Translations under genes and position numbers: made by a program
Virus record (IMG/VR): IMGVR_UViG_3300012936_000114
Span: 1 to 28,955 of that record
Reading direction: 5' to 3' (one strand)
Source of the DNA: a virus
DNA length: 28,955 nt
Shown: piece after piece, positions 9,127 through 17,560 of the stretch
Numbering within the stretch: position 1 is the stretch's first letter
Layout of the letters: every line of letters starts with the position of its first letter
Notes under the pieces: model-generated
Told to the model about the DNA's origin: nothing
Database searches by the model: none
What the model saw: the letters and a program-made list of their open reading frames with translations, nothing else

Positions 9127-9474
9127 ATGGACGAACAATTACAAAAAGCATTAGAGTTCTCTAATTTTACTGTAACACTAAACAATCAAAAACGTATATT
9201 AAAAGAAAAATATAACGAAGAGCTTGTGTTGTACTATAATAATGGTAAATTTAAAGTAACACAGTCATTTTTTACATTTGTGTCATCTCTTGTTTCTATG
9301 AAAATTGAACAAACAGTCATAGTTGATGATAATGATACTCCTATACATATTAATGATACAGTATTGTTTTTTGAAAATGTAAAACAGTCTTATGTAACTG
9401 CTACAAACAAATACTTACATGAATACCAAGAACTAAGTAAAAAGAGAAACGTACAGGGTCTAGTTGATGTCTAA
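9127..9474 (+). CDS. Conserved phage protein of unknown function, 115 aa
   Basis: The start ATG has AGAGG five bases upstream and sits just behind the sigma70 promoter. The protein opens with an apparent helix (MDEQLQKALEFSNF), has a central strand-rich part with a PIHINDTVLFFENV segment, and ends in a charged helical tail (EYQELSKKR). There is no signal peptide, membrane segment or catalytic motif. I have the impression that similar small proteins occur after fibre genes in marine T4-like phages, but I cannot name a function. It is first in the long array and its 3' end overlaps the next start by 8 bases. Confidence 0.6.
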   Translation: MDEQLQKALEFSNFTVTLNNQKRILKEKYNEELVLYYNNGKFKVTQSFFTFVSSLVSMKIEQTVIVDDNDTPIHINDTVLFFENVKQSYVTATNKYLHEYQELSKKRNVQGLVDV

Positions 9475-10285
9475 TGGTGTATTATGTTTTGCTAATAATA
9501 ATAATGAAATAGATTATATTAAGCAAGCTGAAAAACTTGCTTTAAGAGTTAAAAAATATTTAAATTTGCCTACATCTGTAGTAACTGCTACGCCAAACTT
9601 AGCAGACAATAAAATTTTTGATAATATTATTGAATCTAATACACTCACAGAAAATTACAAAAGATATCATGACGGAGATATTTCCTATCGCAACCTAATA
9701 TTTAATAATTTTGGTCGGCATAATGCTCTAGAACTTTCTCCATATGACAAAACGATAGTGCTTGATACAGATTATATTATTTGTAACGATATATTTAAAA
9801 TTGCTTTTGAACAACCTAATGACTTTTTAATTTATAAAAACGGTATCGATCTAGCAAGTTGGCGTCATCACTCAGAATTTGATTATATCAATAATAAAGG
9901 TATTCCTTTTTATTGGGCAACAGCATTTTATTTTGAAAAGACAGATAACGTAAAAATATTTTTTGATTTACTTAAAATTCTAATAAAAGATTGGAATTAC
10001 TATAAAACTGTTTTTGATATTGGCGCAAGGAACTTTAGGAACGATCATGTGTTTAGTATGGCCATACACTATATGAATGGCTTGACAGATAGTGATTGGG
10101 CCAAGCCTATGCCTGGAAATATGTATTATACGCTAGATAGAGATAGATTAAATGTAATGAAAGATGATATTTTACAATTTTTATTAGCGAAAGAAAATAA
10201 AAACGGAGAATATATATTTGCTAAGACTAAAGGACAAAATGTCCATGTAATGAATAAGTTTAGTCTGGAGAGATGTTATGAGTAA
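9467..10285 (+). CDS. GT-A glycosyltransferase-like protein, 272 aa
   Basis: The ATG at 9467 is preferred over the in-frame TTG at 9464. The N-terminus resembles a nucleotide-sugar-binding half, and residues 97-102 give VLDTDY, the DxD motif (D100, D102) that binds metal and nucleotide-sugar in GT-A enzymes. Further on, YWATAFYFEK and NDHVFSMAIH fit the acceptor-side region of GT8-like enzymes, and a late HVMNKF segment contributes a His near the C-terminus. It is similar in plan to the next gene. It probably transfers a sugar, but donor and acceptor are unknown. It overlaps both neighbours by 8 bases. Confidence 0.65.
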   Translation: MSNGVLCFANNNNEIDYIKQAEKLALRVKKYLNLPTSVVTATPNLADNKIFDNIIESNTLTENYKRYHDGDISYRNLIFNNFGRHNALELSPYDKTIVLDTDYIICNDIFKIAFEQPNDFLIYKNGIDLASWRHHSEFDYINNKGIPFYWATAFYFEKTDNVKIFFDLLKILIKDWNYYKTVFDIGARNFRNDHVFSMAIHYMNGLTDSDWAKPMPGNMYYTLDRDRLNVMKDDILQFLLAKENKNGEYIFAKTKGQNVHVMNKFSLERCYE

Positions 10286-11072
10286 AGGATATTTGTTAGT
10301 CGCAACTGGCAAAGAATACGTTACACAAGCATATCTTTGTGCTAAAAGTATTAGAGAGACACAAACTATTTCTAATGTAAGTATAGTGACCAGTGATATA
10401 GTGCCAAAAGAATACACAGATGTGTTTGATAAAGTAATTGATATACCTTGGTTAAGCGAGACAGAAAGTAAAAGCCTATTTTTAACAGAACAAAGATGGA
10501 AGGTTTTTCACGTTACGCCATACAATGAAACAGTAGTGCTAGATACCGATATGATTTTCATCGATGACGTAAGTCATTGGTGGCAATATATGTCAAGACA
10601 TAGTGTTTTACTTACATCTCGTGTAAACGATTACAAAAGAAATACTATTAAAGATGATTATTATAGAAAAGCGTTCACAGCAAACAACTTACCTAATGTA
10701 TATTGTGCTTACCATTACTTTAAAAAAGACGATATAGCCCTTGAATACTATAAAATGCTTGAATTAATTTGTAAAAACTACAAATATTTTTATAAATCTT
10801 ATTTGCCAAAGCAAACACCAACTCGAAGTAGCATGGATATTAATCATGCTATATGTATTCTAGCTACAGAGCTTAAAAATTATACAATAGATAGTTTATG
10901 GTTTACACATATGAAAAGTCATCTACAGTCTTTTACACAACCTACTGATTGTTGGTTAGATACTATTCCAATTTATGCTGATTCAAGCGATATAAAAATT
11001 GGAAATTACAAACAAGCAGGGATTTTACATTATACAGAAAATAAACTTAGTGAGGTATTGTTAGATGACTAA
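10278..11072 (+). CDS. GT-A glycosyltransferase-like protein, 264 aa
   Basis: The start is MSKGYLLVATGKEYVTQAYL, a Rossmann-like opening followed by a helix, as in GT8-like enzymes. The DxD motif is in VVLDTDMIFIDD (D89, D91). A late ILHYTENK segment gives a His in the position where such enzymes often have a C-terminal metal ligand. The layout matches the preceding gene, so the two are probably diverged paralogues acting in sequence or on different acceptors. No membrane segment is seen, so it should be cytoplasmic. Donor and acceptor sugars cannot be read from the sequence. Confidence 0.65.
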   Translation: MSKGYLLVATGKEYVTQAYLCAKSIRETQTISNVSIVTSDIVPKEYTDVFDKVIDIPWLSETESKSLFLTEQRWKVFHVTPYNETVVLDTDMIFIDDVSHWWQYMSRHSVLLTSRVNDYKRNTIKDDYYRKAFTANNLPNVYCAYHYFKKDDIALEYYKMLELICKNYKYFYKSYLPKQTPTRSSMDINHAICILATELKNYTIDSLWFTHMKSHLQSFTQPTDCWLDTIPIYADSSDIKIGNYKQAGILHYTENKLSEVLLDD

Positions 11073-11589
11073 ACAATATGTAAGTTTTATACAAGATACT
11101 GGTAGGATTTTTGAAGTAGGTCCCGAACCTAATTTAGAACACCAACATATAGAAGTATCAAATGATCTTGCTGACAAATTCAAGAGCTCTGAGTATACAT
11201 TTTCTGATTTTGTAGTAACTTACAACAGAACTAGGAAAAAGTTTTCAGTAAAACAAGTGACTGCCACGTCAGAAGAATTAATATTTAGAAAATTAAAAAA
11301 ATTACAACCAGATCATATGTATGATGTGTTGTTAAAGATTGACTTGAATAAAAATTTATGTTATATTAAAACTGATGATGAAATTTTAGATATAGTCAAC
11401 AACTCTAATCTGGATTTTGAAAAACAAGTGACTTTTAATTTTACTAAGAAAAATGATCCGCATGTATTATATGATACAGTAACTTTTGAAATAGGTAGCA
11501 ATACTAAAAAGCAAATGTTTATAAAAGATAATTACAGTGTGTTCACAGAAAATCAAGTTGCTGACTGTGTTTATTTGGAAGTAAAATGA
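11065..11589 (+). CDS. Protein of unknown function, 174 aa
   Basis: I do not recognise this protein. It begins MTKQYVSFIQDTGRIFEVGP, has alternating hydrophobic residues suggesting many beta strands, and a Lys-rich centre (RKLKKLQPDHMYDVLLKI). No Cys cluster, nucleotide-binding loop, signal peptide or membrane helix is visible. It overlaps the upstream glycosyltransferase by 8 bases and the next gene by 4, so it is co-translated with glycan genes. A beta-rich structural or carbohydrate-binding accessory protein is possible but unsupported. Confidence 0.5.
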   Translation: MTKQYVSFIQDTGRIFEVGPEPNLEHQHIEVSNDLADKFKSSEYTFSDFVVTYNRTRKKFSVKQVTATSEELIFRKLKKLQPDHMYDVLLKIDLNKNLCYIKTDDEILDIVNNSNLDFEKQVTFNFTKKNDPHVLYDTVTFEIGSNTKKQMFIKDNYSVFTENQVADCVYLEVK

Positions 11590-12470
11590 AACTACATATA
11601 GCAGAACAAGATATTATATTTTTATCATACGACGAACCCAATGCTGATAAAAACTATGCTGACTTATTGACCAAAGTGCCATGGGCAAAGCGTGTACATG
11701 GAGTAAAAGGTAGTGATGCCGCACATAAAGCCTGTGCTGAGTTATCTGAGACAGATAGATTTGTTACAGTTGATGGAGACAATACAATAGATCAGAAATT
11801 TTTAGATCAAGTTATCGATCTAGAAAACAATGAAAATTGTGTAGTTAGTTGGTGTGGTCAAAATGTAATAAATGGACTCATGTACGGCAATGGTGGTTTA
11901 AAATTTTGGCCCAAAGAATATGTGTTACGTATGAAAACACACGAAAACGCAGAAGAAAATAATATTCATGCCAAAGTTGATTTTTGTTGGGACGCACAAT
12001 ACTTACAAATGAAAGATTGTTTTAGCATAACACACAATAATGCTACTGCTTGGCAAGCCTGGAGAGCAGGATTTCGTGAAGGTGTCAAATTAGCATTAGA
12101 TAGAGGTGAACGAATCAGCGTAGAAGATTTTTACACAAAAAACCATTACAAAAATCTTCATATGCTTTATGTATGGCTTATGGTAGGTGCTGATGTAGAA
12201 AACGGCCAATGGGCAATACTAGGAGCAAGAGAAGGGCTGAACCTTACAATGTTGACTGACTGGGATTATATACAAGTAAGAGATTTTGACGTATTAAATG
12301 ATATGTGGGGAGGCAGAGATCAAATGCCCGAAGATGTCTTACACAATGAAATATTTACTCTTGGTGCTGAACTAACAAATAATTTAGACTTACCAATAAG
12401 CGTACAACCTTTGAATGAAGAACAAAGTGCGTTTTTTAAGACAGTGTACCAAGGACCACAGCGTGTATGA
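11586..12470 (+). CDS. GT-A glycosyltransferase-like protein, VDGDN type, 294 aa
   Basis: The protein starts with DIIFLSYDEPNADKNYADL, the first beta-alpha unit of a GT2-like fold, followed by a VPWAKRVHGVKGSDAAHKAC region and RFVTVDGDNTID, where D63-G-D65 is the DxD-type metal site. A GLMYGNGGLKFWPK segment follows, and then a long C-terminal part with TAWQAWRAGFREGVKLAL. The same plan, with VDGD and YGYGGVKLLP, recurs in the gene at 13821, so these are paralogues. It starts in a 4-base ATGA overlap. Glycosyl transfer is inferred from fold-level motifs only. Confidence 0.6.
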   Translation: MKLHIAEQDIIFLSYDEPNADKNYADLLTKVPWAKRVHGVKGSDAAHKACAELSETDRFVTVDGDNTIDQKFLDQVIDLENNENCVVSWCGQNVINGLMYGNGGLKFWPKEYVLRMKTHENAEENNIHAKVDFCWDAQYLQMKDCFSITHNNATAWQAWRAGFREGVKLALDRGERISVEDFYTKNHYKNLHMLYVWLMVGADVENGQWAILGAREGLNLTMLTDWDYIQVRDFDVLNDMWGGRDQMPEDVLHNEIFTLGAELTNNLDLPISVQPLNEEQSAFFKTVYQGPQRV

Positions 12471-13828
12471 TTGATCATAATTTAGTAAAACAGCGTTTGG
12501 ATAAGAAAGGCTGTGGGTTTTGTCTTGCTAAATGGACCCAGGTAACAATTCATTTAGGGTCAGGTATCAATCATAGTTGTCATCATGTAAAAGCACATCA
12601 TATTCCTTTAGACGAGTTAGCACTCAATCCTAATGCTTTACATAATACAGGATTTAAAAAAGATGTCCGCAAACAAATGCTTAACGGCGAACGTCCTGGC
12701 GAATGTGATTACTGTTGGCGTATTGAGGATAATACAGATAAGTTTAGTGATAGAGTGTATAAAAGTGCCGCACCATTTAGTTATGATGATTTTGATACAA
12801 TTAAAAAGTTTACAGGTGATGAAGATTTTTATCCGAGATATGTAGAAGTAAGTTTTGGAAATGTGTGTAATTTTAAATGTAGTTATTGTGGACCACCTTT
12901 TAGTAGTAAATGGACAGAGGAAGTAAAGTCTAGAGGTCCTTATGATCTTAAAACTTGGCAATATAATACAATAGTACCAGAAGATCAACCTATACCAGAA
13001 AGAGAACATAATCCATATATAGAAGCATTTTGGGAATGGTTTCCTGAAGCAGTCAAACATATGCACACGTTTAGAATTACTGGAGGAGAACCTTTACTTT
13101 CCAAACATACAAAACGTGTAATTAAATACCTTAAAGATAATCCGCAACCTAATTTAGACTTTGCTATTAACAGTAATGGGTGTCCACCAAATAATCTTTG
13201 GAAAGAATTTACAGAGTCAATAAAAGAATTGGAAGAAAATAATTGTATCAAAATATTTACTTTGTTTACAAGTGCTGAGAGTACAGGACCACAAGCAGAA
13301 TACAGCCGTCACGGAATGGACTGGTACATGTTCCAAGATAACATTGAATATTTTGCTAGAAATACAAATTCACGAATTAGTTTTATGTGCGCCTTTAATA
13401 TATTCAGCTTGCCTACATTTAAAAACTTTTTAGTATGGGTATTATATTTAAAGAAAACTTATACAGGAGAAAATAAATTTAACCAAAGGGTACTGATAGA
13501 TATTCCGTATGTCAGAAATCCCGCATTCCTTGACGTTAAAGTAGCAAACGAACAACTTGTAGATGATTATTTGAAACCTGCTTTAATTTTTATGGAGCAA
13601 AACACAGATAGGGAAGGTTTTAGAGATGTTGAAACGCCAAAACTAGCACGTATTGTAAAAGATGTAGAACATAGATTTGCTAATCCAGAAAAGTTTAGAA
13701 AAGAGCAGAAAGAAGCTCAAAATATGTTATTTAAATTTGTAATACAATATGATCGTAGACGCGGCACAAACTTTTTAAATACGTTTCCTGAGTATGAATT
13801 ATATTTCGAGGCTATAAAACGTGTATGA
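12467..13828 (+). CDS. Radical SAM protein with N-terminal twitch-like Cys region, 453 aa
   Basis: The radical SAM [4Fe-4S] motif is CNFKCSYC (C134, C138, C141), and the SAM-contacting GGEP motif is at 206-209. Ahead of it are five cysteines (C16, C19, C38, C80, C83; the last pair in GECDYCW) in a ~90-residue region that looks like an auxiliary cluster domain of the twitch/SPASM type placed at the N-terminus, the reverse of the usual order. This fits the twitch-domain radical SAM proteins known from phages and bacteria, whose substrates are generally unknown. The gene at 20070 has the same layout. It overlaps the previous stop by 4 bases and the next start by 8. Confidence 0.85.
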   Translation: MIDHNLVKQRLDKKGCGFCLAKWTQVTIHLGSGINHSCHHVKAHHIPLDELALNPNALHNTGFKKDVRKQMLNGERPGECDYCWRIEDNTDKFSDRVYKSAAPFSYDDFDTIKKFTGDEDFYPRYVEVSFGNVCNFKCSYCGPPFSSKWTEEVKSRGPYDLKTWQYNTIVPEDQPIPEREHNPYIEAFWEWFPEAVKHMHTFRITGGEPLLSKHTKRVIKYLKDNPQPNLDFAINSNGCPPNNLWKEFTESIKELEENNCIKIFTLFTSAESTGPQAEYSRHGMDWYMFQDNIEYFARNTNSRISFMCAFNIFSLPTFKNFLVWVLYLKKTYTGENKFNQRVLIDIPYVRNPAFLDVKVANEQLVDDYLKPALIFMEQNTDREGFRDVETPKLARIVKDVEHRFANPEKFRKEQKEAQNMLFKFVIQYDRRRGTNFLNTFPEYELYFEAIKRV

Positions 13829-14501
13829 TATTGTTTTTATAAGTTATTACGAAGCCGAAGCCCGTCAAAATTTTGACGATTTGTATAAAAGATTTAACAG
13901 TATAGGTGTGCTTGGAGATAGAGTTAAGCATGTAAAAAATGTGAAAGGTATTCATAATGCTCATTATGAAGCATCAAAACTAGCAAATACGTCATACTTT
14001 TTTGTTGTTGACGGAGATGCTGTAATTACACAAGATTTTACATTTGATTATTATACACAAGTAGAAGATATAGTTCATGTTTGGAAATGTAAAAATCCAA
14101 TTAATGATTTAGTATACGGTTATGGCGGAGTAAAACTTCTTCCTACATTACTTACAAGAAGTATGGATAAAACTACAGTTGACATGACAACAAGTATTAG
14201 TGATAAGTTTGAAGTAGTTAACGAAGTTTCTAACATAACAAAATTTAACACTGACGAATGGAGCACTTGGAAAAGTGCGTTTAGAGAATGTGCTAAATTA
14301 GCAAGTAAAACAATAGATAGACAAGAACAAGGAGAAACAGATGAAAGACTTAAAACTTGGACAACCGTGGGACACGATAGACCATTTGGGGAATATGCTT
14401 TGGCAGGCGCTACCGCTGGTATGGAGTTTGGCCTTTCTAGCGGGTCTGACCTTCGGCTAATAAATAATTTTGATTGGTTAAAGGAACAATTTAATGCCTA
14501 A
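13821..14501 (+). CDS. GT-A glycosyltransferase-like protein, VDGDA type, 226 aa
   Basis: It is a shorter paralogue of the protein encoded at 11586. It begins MYDIVFISYYEAEARQNFDD, then HVKNVKGIHNAH, then FFVVDGDAVI (D64, D66: DxD-type site), then DLVYGYGGVKLLP, mirroring the order of segments in the longer copy. The C-terminal part (TWKSAFRECAKLAS) also matches the WRAGFREGVKLAL stretch of that copy. The two paralogues flank the twitch radical SAM gene, suggesting linked substrates. It overlaps both neighbours by 8 bases. Function as a glycosyltransferase is probable, not proven. Confidence 0.6.
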   Translation: MYDIVFISYYEAEARQNFDDLYKRFNSIGVLGDRVKHVKNVKGIHNAHYEASKLANTSYFFVVDGDAVITQDFTFDYYTQVEDIVHVWKCKNPINDLVYGYGGVKLLPTLLTRSMDKTTVDMTTSISDKFEVVNEVSNITKFNTDEWSTWKSAFRECAKLASKTIDRQEQGETDERLKTWTTVGHDRPFGEYALAGATAGMEFGLSSGSDLRLINNFDWLKEQFNA

Positions 14502-15174
14502 AATAGTAACATATGGTTGTAGTTTTACACAAGGAGAAGGATTTTCTGATTGCTTTGTAGGTAAGGATTTACTTAGAGCAAAAGGAACTAGTAAGTACGC
14601 TTGGCCTACTTTGCTAGGAGATTTGATGGGCTATAGTATAGAGAACAATGGTATGTCTGGTAGTTCAAATAAAATGTTTTCTCATATGGCGCTAGAAAGA
14701 AAATGGAGTAAAACAGACGTAGCCGTTTTTATGTGGACATTTTGGCATAGAACAACAATTATAGAAAATCTTAATCTAACTAGATTTGACATATTACCAG
14801 GCAATATGTATGATTTTAAAAACTTTTCAAACCAACAAGTCCTTCAAATTAAGGCTTATTACAATTACGTATATCATCCTTTTGATATGTTTTACGATAA
14901 TATGCGAGATATTAATTTAGTCAAACATCATCTCGATGGTATGGGAGTCAAAAATTTCCATTATCATCTAGCACCTATTCCACATAAGGAACGAGGAACT
15001 GGACTTATTAAGAAAAGAAATATTGAAATAAATCTACCTTCTTGGAATAAAGTAAATTTTAAACATGCTATATTTGCTAACATAGATTTGGCAGATGATA
15101 AAAAGCATCCTGGACGTAAATCACAAGAAGCAATGGCAAACTCAATTTACGAAGATTTGACAGGTAAAATATGA
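14494..15174 (+). CDS. SGNH hydrolase-like protein, 226 aa
   Basis: Block I of the SGNH family is seen at the N-terminus as YGCSFTQGEG with the likely nucleophile S10. A block II-like NNGMSGSSN follows at ~50-60, and block V is D202-KK-H205 in DDKKHPG. Such enzymes act as esterases, or as acyl transferases on glycans. No signal peptide is present, so it should work inside the host cell. It is one of three SGNH proteins in the window and shares this type of start with the one at 17557. Location among glycosyltransferases suggests trimming or acylating a glycan, which is inference. Confidence 0.65.
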   Translation: MPKIVTYGCSFTQGEGFSDCFVGKDLLRAKGTSKYAWPTLLGDLMGYSIENNGMSGSSNKMFSHMALERKWSKTDVAVFMWTFWHRTTIIENLNLTRFDILPGNMYDFKNFSNQQVLQIKAYYNYVYHPFDMFYDNMRDINLVKHHLDGMGVKNFHYHLAPIPHKERGTGLIKKRNIEINLPSWNKVNFKHAIFANIDLADDKKHPGRKSQEAMANSIYEDLTGKI

Positions 15175-16010
15175 TTAATTTAGTAGTAACAAGTAAACCT
15201 GTAGATGGATTATTTTTATACAGTTACGAATACTGTTCCTTCTTAAATGAGAATAATATTGATGCTAGAGTAGTAGTAATTTGTCATAGAGACTTTACGC
15301 CACAAGATTATTTGTCTGTTATCCAACAGAAATATATTCACTGTAAGCATGTTTACTTTGATAATTTTGTAGCGTTGGATTCAGAAGTAGCAATGGTTCT
15401 TGGCAGAAGCATGATTACATTAAGTTATAAAAATTGGAGGGATTATACCCAAGATCAGCAAAGAGCTTTGACTAGTCTGTTTAATGGAAAAGTTATAAGT
15501 GTTTATTCTGAAAATCATCCTCAAGAATATCCTAAGGCTTTAGAATTTTTCAAGCCAATCGAAGTTATTGATTTATGTGATAAAGAAGTCTATCCTAACG
15601 GAATCGGAGCACATTTTGAAAAGCGTATAAATTTTGATATTTACAAACCTTATAAAGATGATGTCCAATTTAAACATTTGTTTTTTGGTACAACTCCTGA
15701 ATATTATGAAGCAGTCGAAAAAGTTTTACCTAATTATCCTGACCATGGGATCTTGACTTATGACGCAAAGTATGTTAATATAAAAAATAATAATATCTTT
15801 GTGCCTGTTGAAAATGTACTTGGTATATTTGATACCTATGTGTATACAAAAGCAACATTTGATCCAGCACCAAGGATAGTACAAGAATGTAAGTATTTTG
15901 GAAAAAGTATGATTTATGCTAGAGATAAAGACTTAGTAGACGGTGGCAGTGTGTATTGGACAAGAGACATACAGCAACCTGATATACAGTCTATTGTAGG
16001 TGCTTTATGA
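15171..16010 (+). CDS. Possible GT-B glycosyltransferase, 279 aa
   Basis: The N-terminus (INLVVTSKPVDGLFLYSYEY) and the central part lack a DxD motif. The C-terminal segment FDPAPRIVQECKYFGKSMIY followed by DGGSVYW resembles the donor-binding end of GT-B glycosyltransferases, where a Glu and a following small-residue region hold the nucleotide-sugar. At 279 residues it is shorter than typical GT4 enzymes (350-400), so it may be reduced or a different family. It has 4-base ATGA overlaps with both neighbours. I give the call as tentative. Confidence 0.4.
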   Translation: MINLVVTSKPVDGLFLYSYEYCSFLNENNIDARVVVICHRDFTPQDYLSVIQQKYIHCKHVYFDNFVALDSEVAMVLGRSMITLSYKNWRDYTQDQQRALTSLFNGKVISVYSENHPQEYPKALEFFKPIEVIDLCDKEVYPNGIGAHFEKRINFDIYKPYKDDVQFKHLFFGTTPEYYEAVEKVLPNYPDHGILTYDAKYVNIKNNNIFVPVENVLGIFDTYVYTKATFDPAPRIVQECKYFGKSMIYARDKDLVDGGSVYWTRDIQQPDIQSIVGAL

Positions 16011-16474
16011 AAAAATACTTAAATGAAAGATCTATGTGTGTTCATAACGGTGAATACATGACGCCAAGAAAATGGTTTGATAATTATGTAGGGTTTCAAA
16101 GAAACTATCCACAACTTGTACATATATCAAAATTTGATGATATAGAACTTTCTTTTGAAATGGAAAAAATAGAAGGTTTCGTGTTGTCTGACCTTGATAC
16201 ACTTAAAACACTAAGTATTAGAGAGCGTAGAAATATAGCTTCTAGTGTAATAATATTATGGGGTAAGATACATAATTTTACTATAAGCGATAAATTTACA
16301 TTTATACATAAGGATTTTTGCGTTAATAATTTAATGTATGATACTAAAAATAGACAAGTTAGACTAATTGATCCTGATTCATTCCATATAGTATGTCCTG
16401 GTTTAGATAGTGCTGTATTCTACGGTCCTTTTATAGACACAATGTATAATATGAAACAATGGGAAAAACTATGA
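16007..16474 (+). CDS. Miniature kinase-like (APH-fold) protein, 155 aa
   Basis: The segment FIHKDFCVNNLMYD has the HxDxxxxN catalytic loop of aminoglycoside/choline-kinase-like enzymes (H101, D103, N108), and LIDPDSF gives the metal-binding Asp (D122; D124). Upstream, LSFEMEKIEGFVLSDL looks like the hinge between lobes. A glycine-rich nucleotide loop and a clear N-lobe Lys are not seen, and 155 residues is far below the usual 250-300, so the N-lobe is strongly reduced. It could be a small-molecule or sugar kinase, or a binding-only relative. It overlaps the upstream stop and downstream start by 4 bases each. Confidence 0.55.
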   Translation: MKKYLNERSMCVHNGEYMTPRKWFDNYVGFQRNYPQLVHISKFDDIELSFEMEKIEGFVLSDLDTLKTLSIRERRNIASSVIILWGKIHNFTISDKFTFIHKDFCVNNLMYDTKNRQVRLIDPDSFHIVCPGLDSAVFYGPFIDTMYNMKQWEKL

Positions 16475-16821
16475 AAATAAAACCCAAGTGTTTAGCATTT
16501 GACACTAAAGATAACAAAGGTGCGGCATACACATCAGACGGATTTATGCTACCCTGTTGTTGGATGGATGACCCCCCTGTGTACAAGTATGTTAAAGAAT
16601 GTGGATTAAAAGATGATGAACTGTTGCTAACAAATCATGAAAGTTTAGATACAATTTTTACATCTGATCAATGGGAAAACTTTTTTCAAACATTATTGAA
16701 CAATCCTGAAAACGCATCTTACATGTGTAAAAAGAAATGTGGAATAGACATTGACAAGGAAAAAGTAATAGAAGAAGAACGTAGAGCAGTAAGGGAGCAA
16801 GCAAATGGCGCGGATTACTGA
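16471..16821 (+). CDS. Stand-alone Cys-rich twitch/SPASM-like protein, 116 aa
   Basis: The ATG at 16471, in a 4-base ATGA overlap, is preferred to the in-frame ATG at 16459. Six cysteines (C7, C29, C30, C44, C86, C90) are spread as in an auxiliary iron-sulfur domain: SDGFMLPCCW, then a spacer with SDQWENFFQTLL, then CKKKCG. This resembles the twitch/SPASM domain that is normally fused to radical SAM enzymes, yet here no CxxxCxxC is present. The next gene, overlapping by 17 bases, encodes a radical SAM core lacking such a domain. I infer that the two proteins form one split enzyme. The C-terminal ~20 residues are a charged helix. Confidence 0.55.
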   Translation: MKIKPKCLAFDTKDNKGAAYTSDGFMLPCCWMDDPPVYKYVKECGLKDDELLLTNHESLDTIFTSDQWENFFQTLLNNPENASYMCKKKCGIDIDKEKVIEEERRAVREQANGADY

Positions 16822-17560
16822 TCAATACGTAAAATTTCAAAAACGCAGTCGTCCAAATATTGACACTTCTCATAGATGTATCTTTCGTTGTCCACAATGT
16901 ATTAGACAAAAATCTCTAAGTCAAGAACAGATACGTAGAAGTTTTGATTTACAAAACGATCAGTTTAAGAAAATTTTAGACTATTATGATTTTGGTATTA
17001 ACTTTTGCGGACAAATTTCTGATCCAATTTATCATCCTAAGTTTCTTGAACTTCTTAAAATGTGTAACGGACAAGGCAAAAATGTCCGTATATCTACAGT
17101 GGGAAGTGGAAAAAGAGATGAATGGTGGGAAGAAGCATATAGTTATGGTTTAGGAGAAAATGCCTGGTACTTTGGCGTTGACGGCATTGATGAAAAAAGT
17201 GAACTATATCGCGTTGGTTCAAAATTTTCAGATGTATGGAGTAGAATGAAACAAGGTAGAGACGCAGGACATACTATTGTTTGGCAGTATATAATTTTTG
17301 GATACAATGAACATGAAGTTGATCGTGCTATTGAAATAGCCAAAGAAGAAGATTTTGCTTTACTATTAGTAAACACTAATAGAGGCTTCAATCCAGACAG
17401 TCCTTTGCTACGTAAAAACGTAGATTTTAAATTGACTCAACCAGATAAAAAACACACACAAGAAAGAGTAAAAAAAGAATATTGGGGACACAAATCAGAA
17501 GCATTAGAAACTTGGCATAAACTTCCAAGAAAAAGAGCAGAGAGGTTAGGCTTAATATGA
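16805..17560 (+). CDS. Radical SAM protein, core only, 251 aa
   Basis: The cluster motif is CIFRCPQC (C25, C29, C32), close to the N-terminus. The core continues with INFCGQISDPIYHP, which takes the place of the usual GGEP strand, and WYFGVDGID. After the core only a short Lys/Arg-rich tail is present and no auxiliary-cluster cysteines are seen, so the enzyme is a minimal core. The 17-base overlap with the upstream Cys-rich gene is the longest in the array, supporting joint production. Substrate unknown; peptide or sugar modification are both possible. Confidence 0.8.
   Translation: MARITDQYVKFQKRSRPNIDTSHRCIFRCPQCIRQKSLSQEQIRRSFDLQNDQFKKILDYYDFGINFCGQISDPIYHPKFLELLKMCNGQGKNVRISTVGSGKRDEWWEEAYSYGLGENAWYFGVDGIDEKSELYRVGSKFSDVWSRMKQGRDAGHTIVWQYIIFGYNEHEVDRAIEIAKEEDFALLLVNTNRGFNPDSPLLRKNVDFKLTQPDKKHTQERVKKEYWGHKSEALETWHKLPRKRAERLGLI

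Noticed and set aside
12638-13066. Minus-strand 142-aa frame rich in Ile, Phe and Cys
   Set aside because: It is antisense to the radical SAM gene whose motifs are intact; the composition comes from the AT-rich reverse strand.
14459-14466. AATAAATA before the SGNH gene at 14494
   Set aside because: It lies within coding sequence (LINNF codons), lacks the trailing C of the other late motifs, and is expected by chance in DNA this AT-rich.
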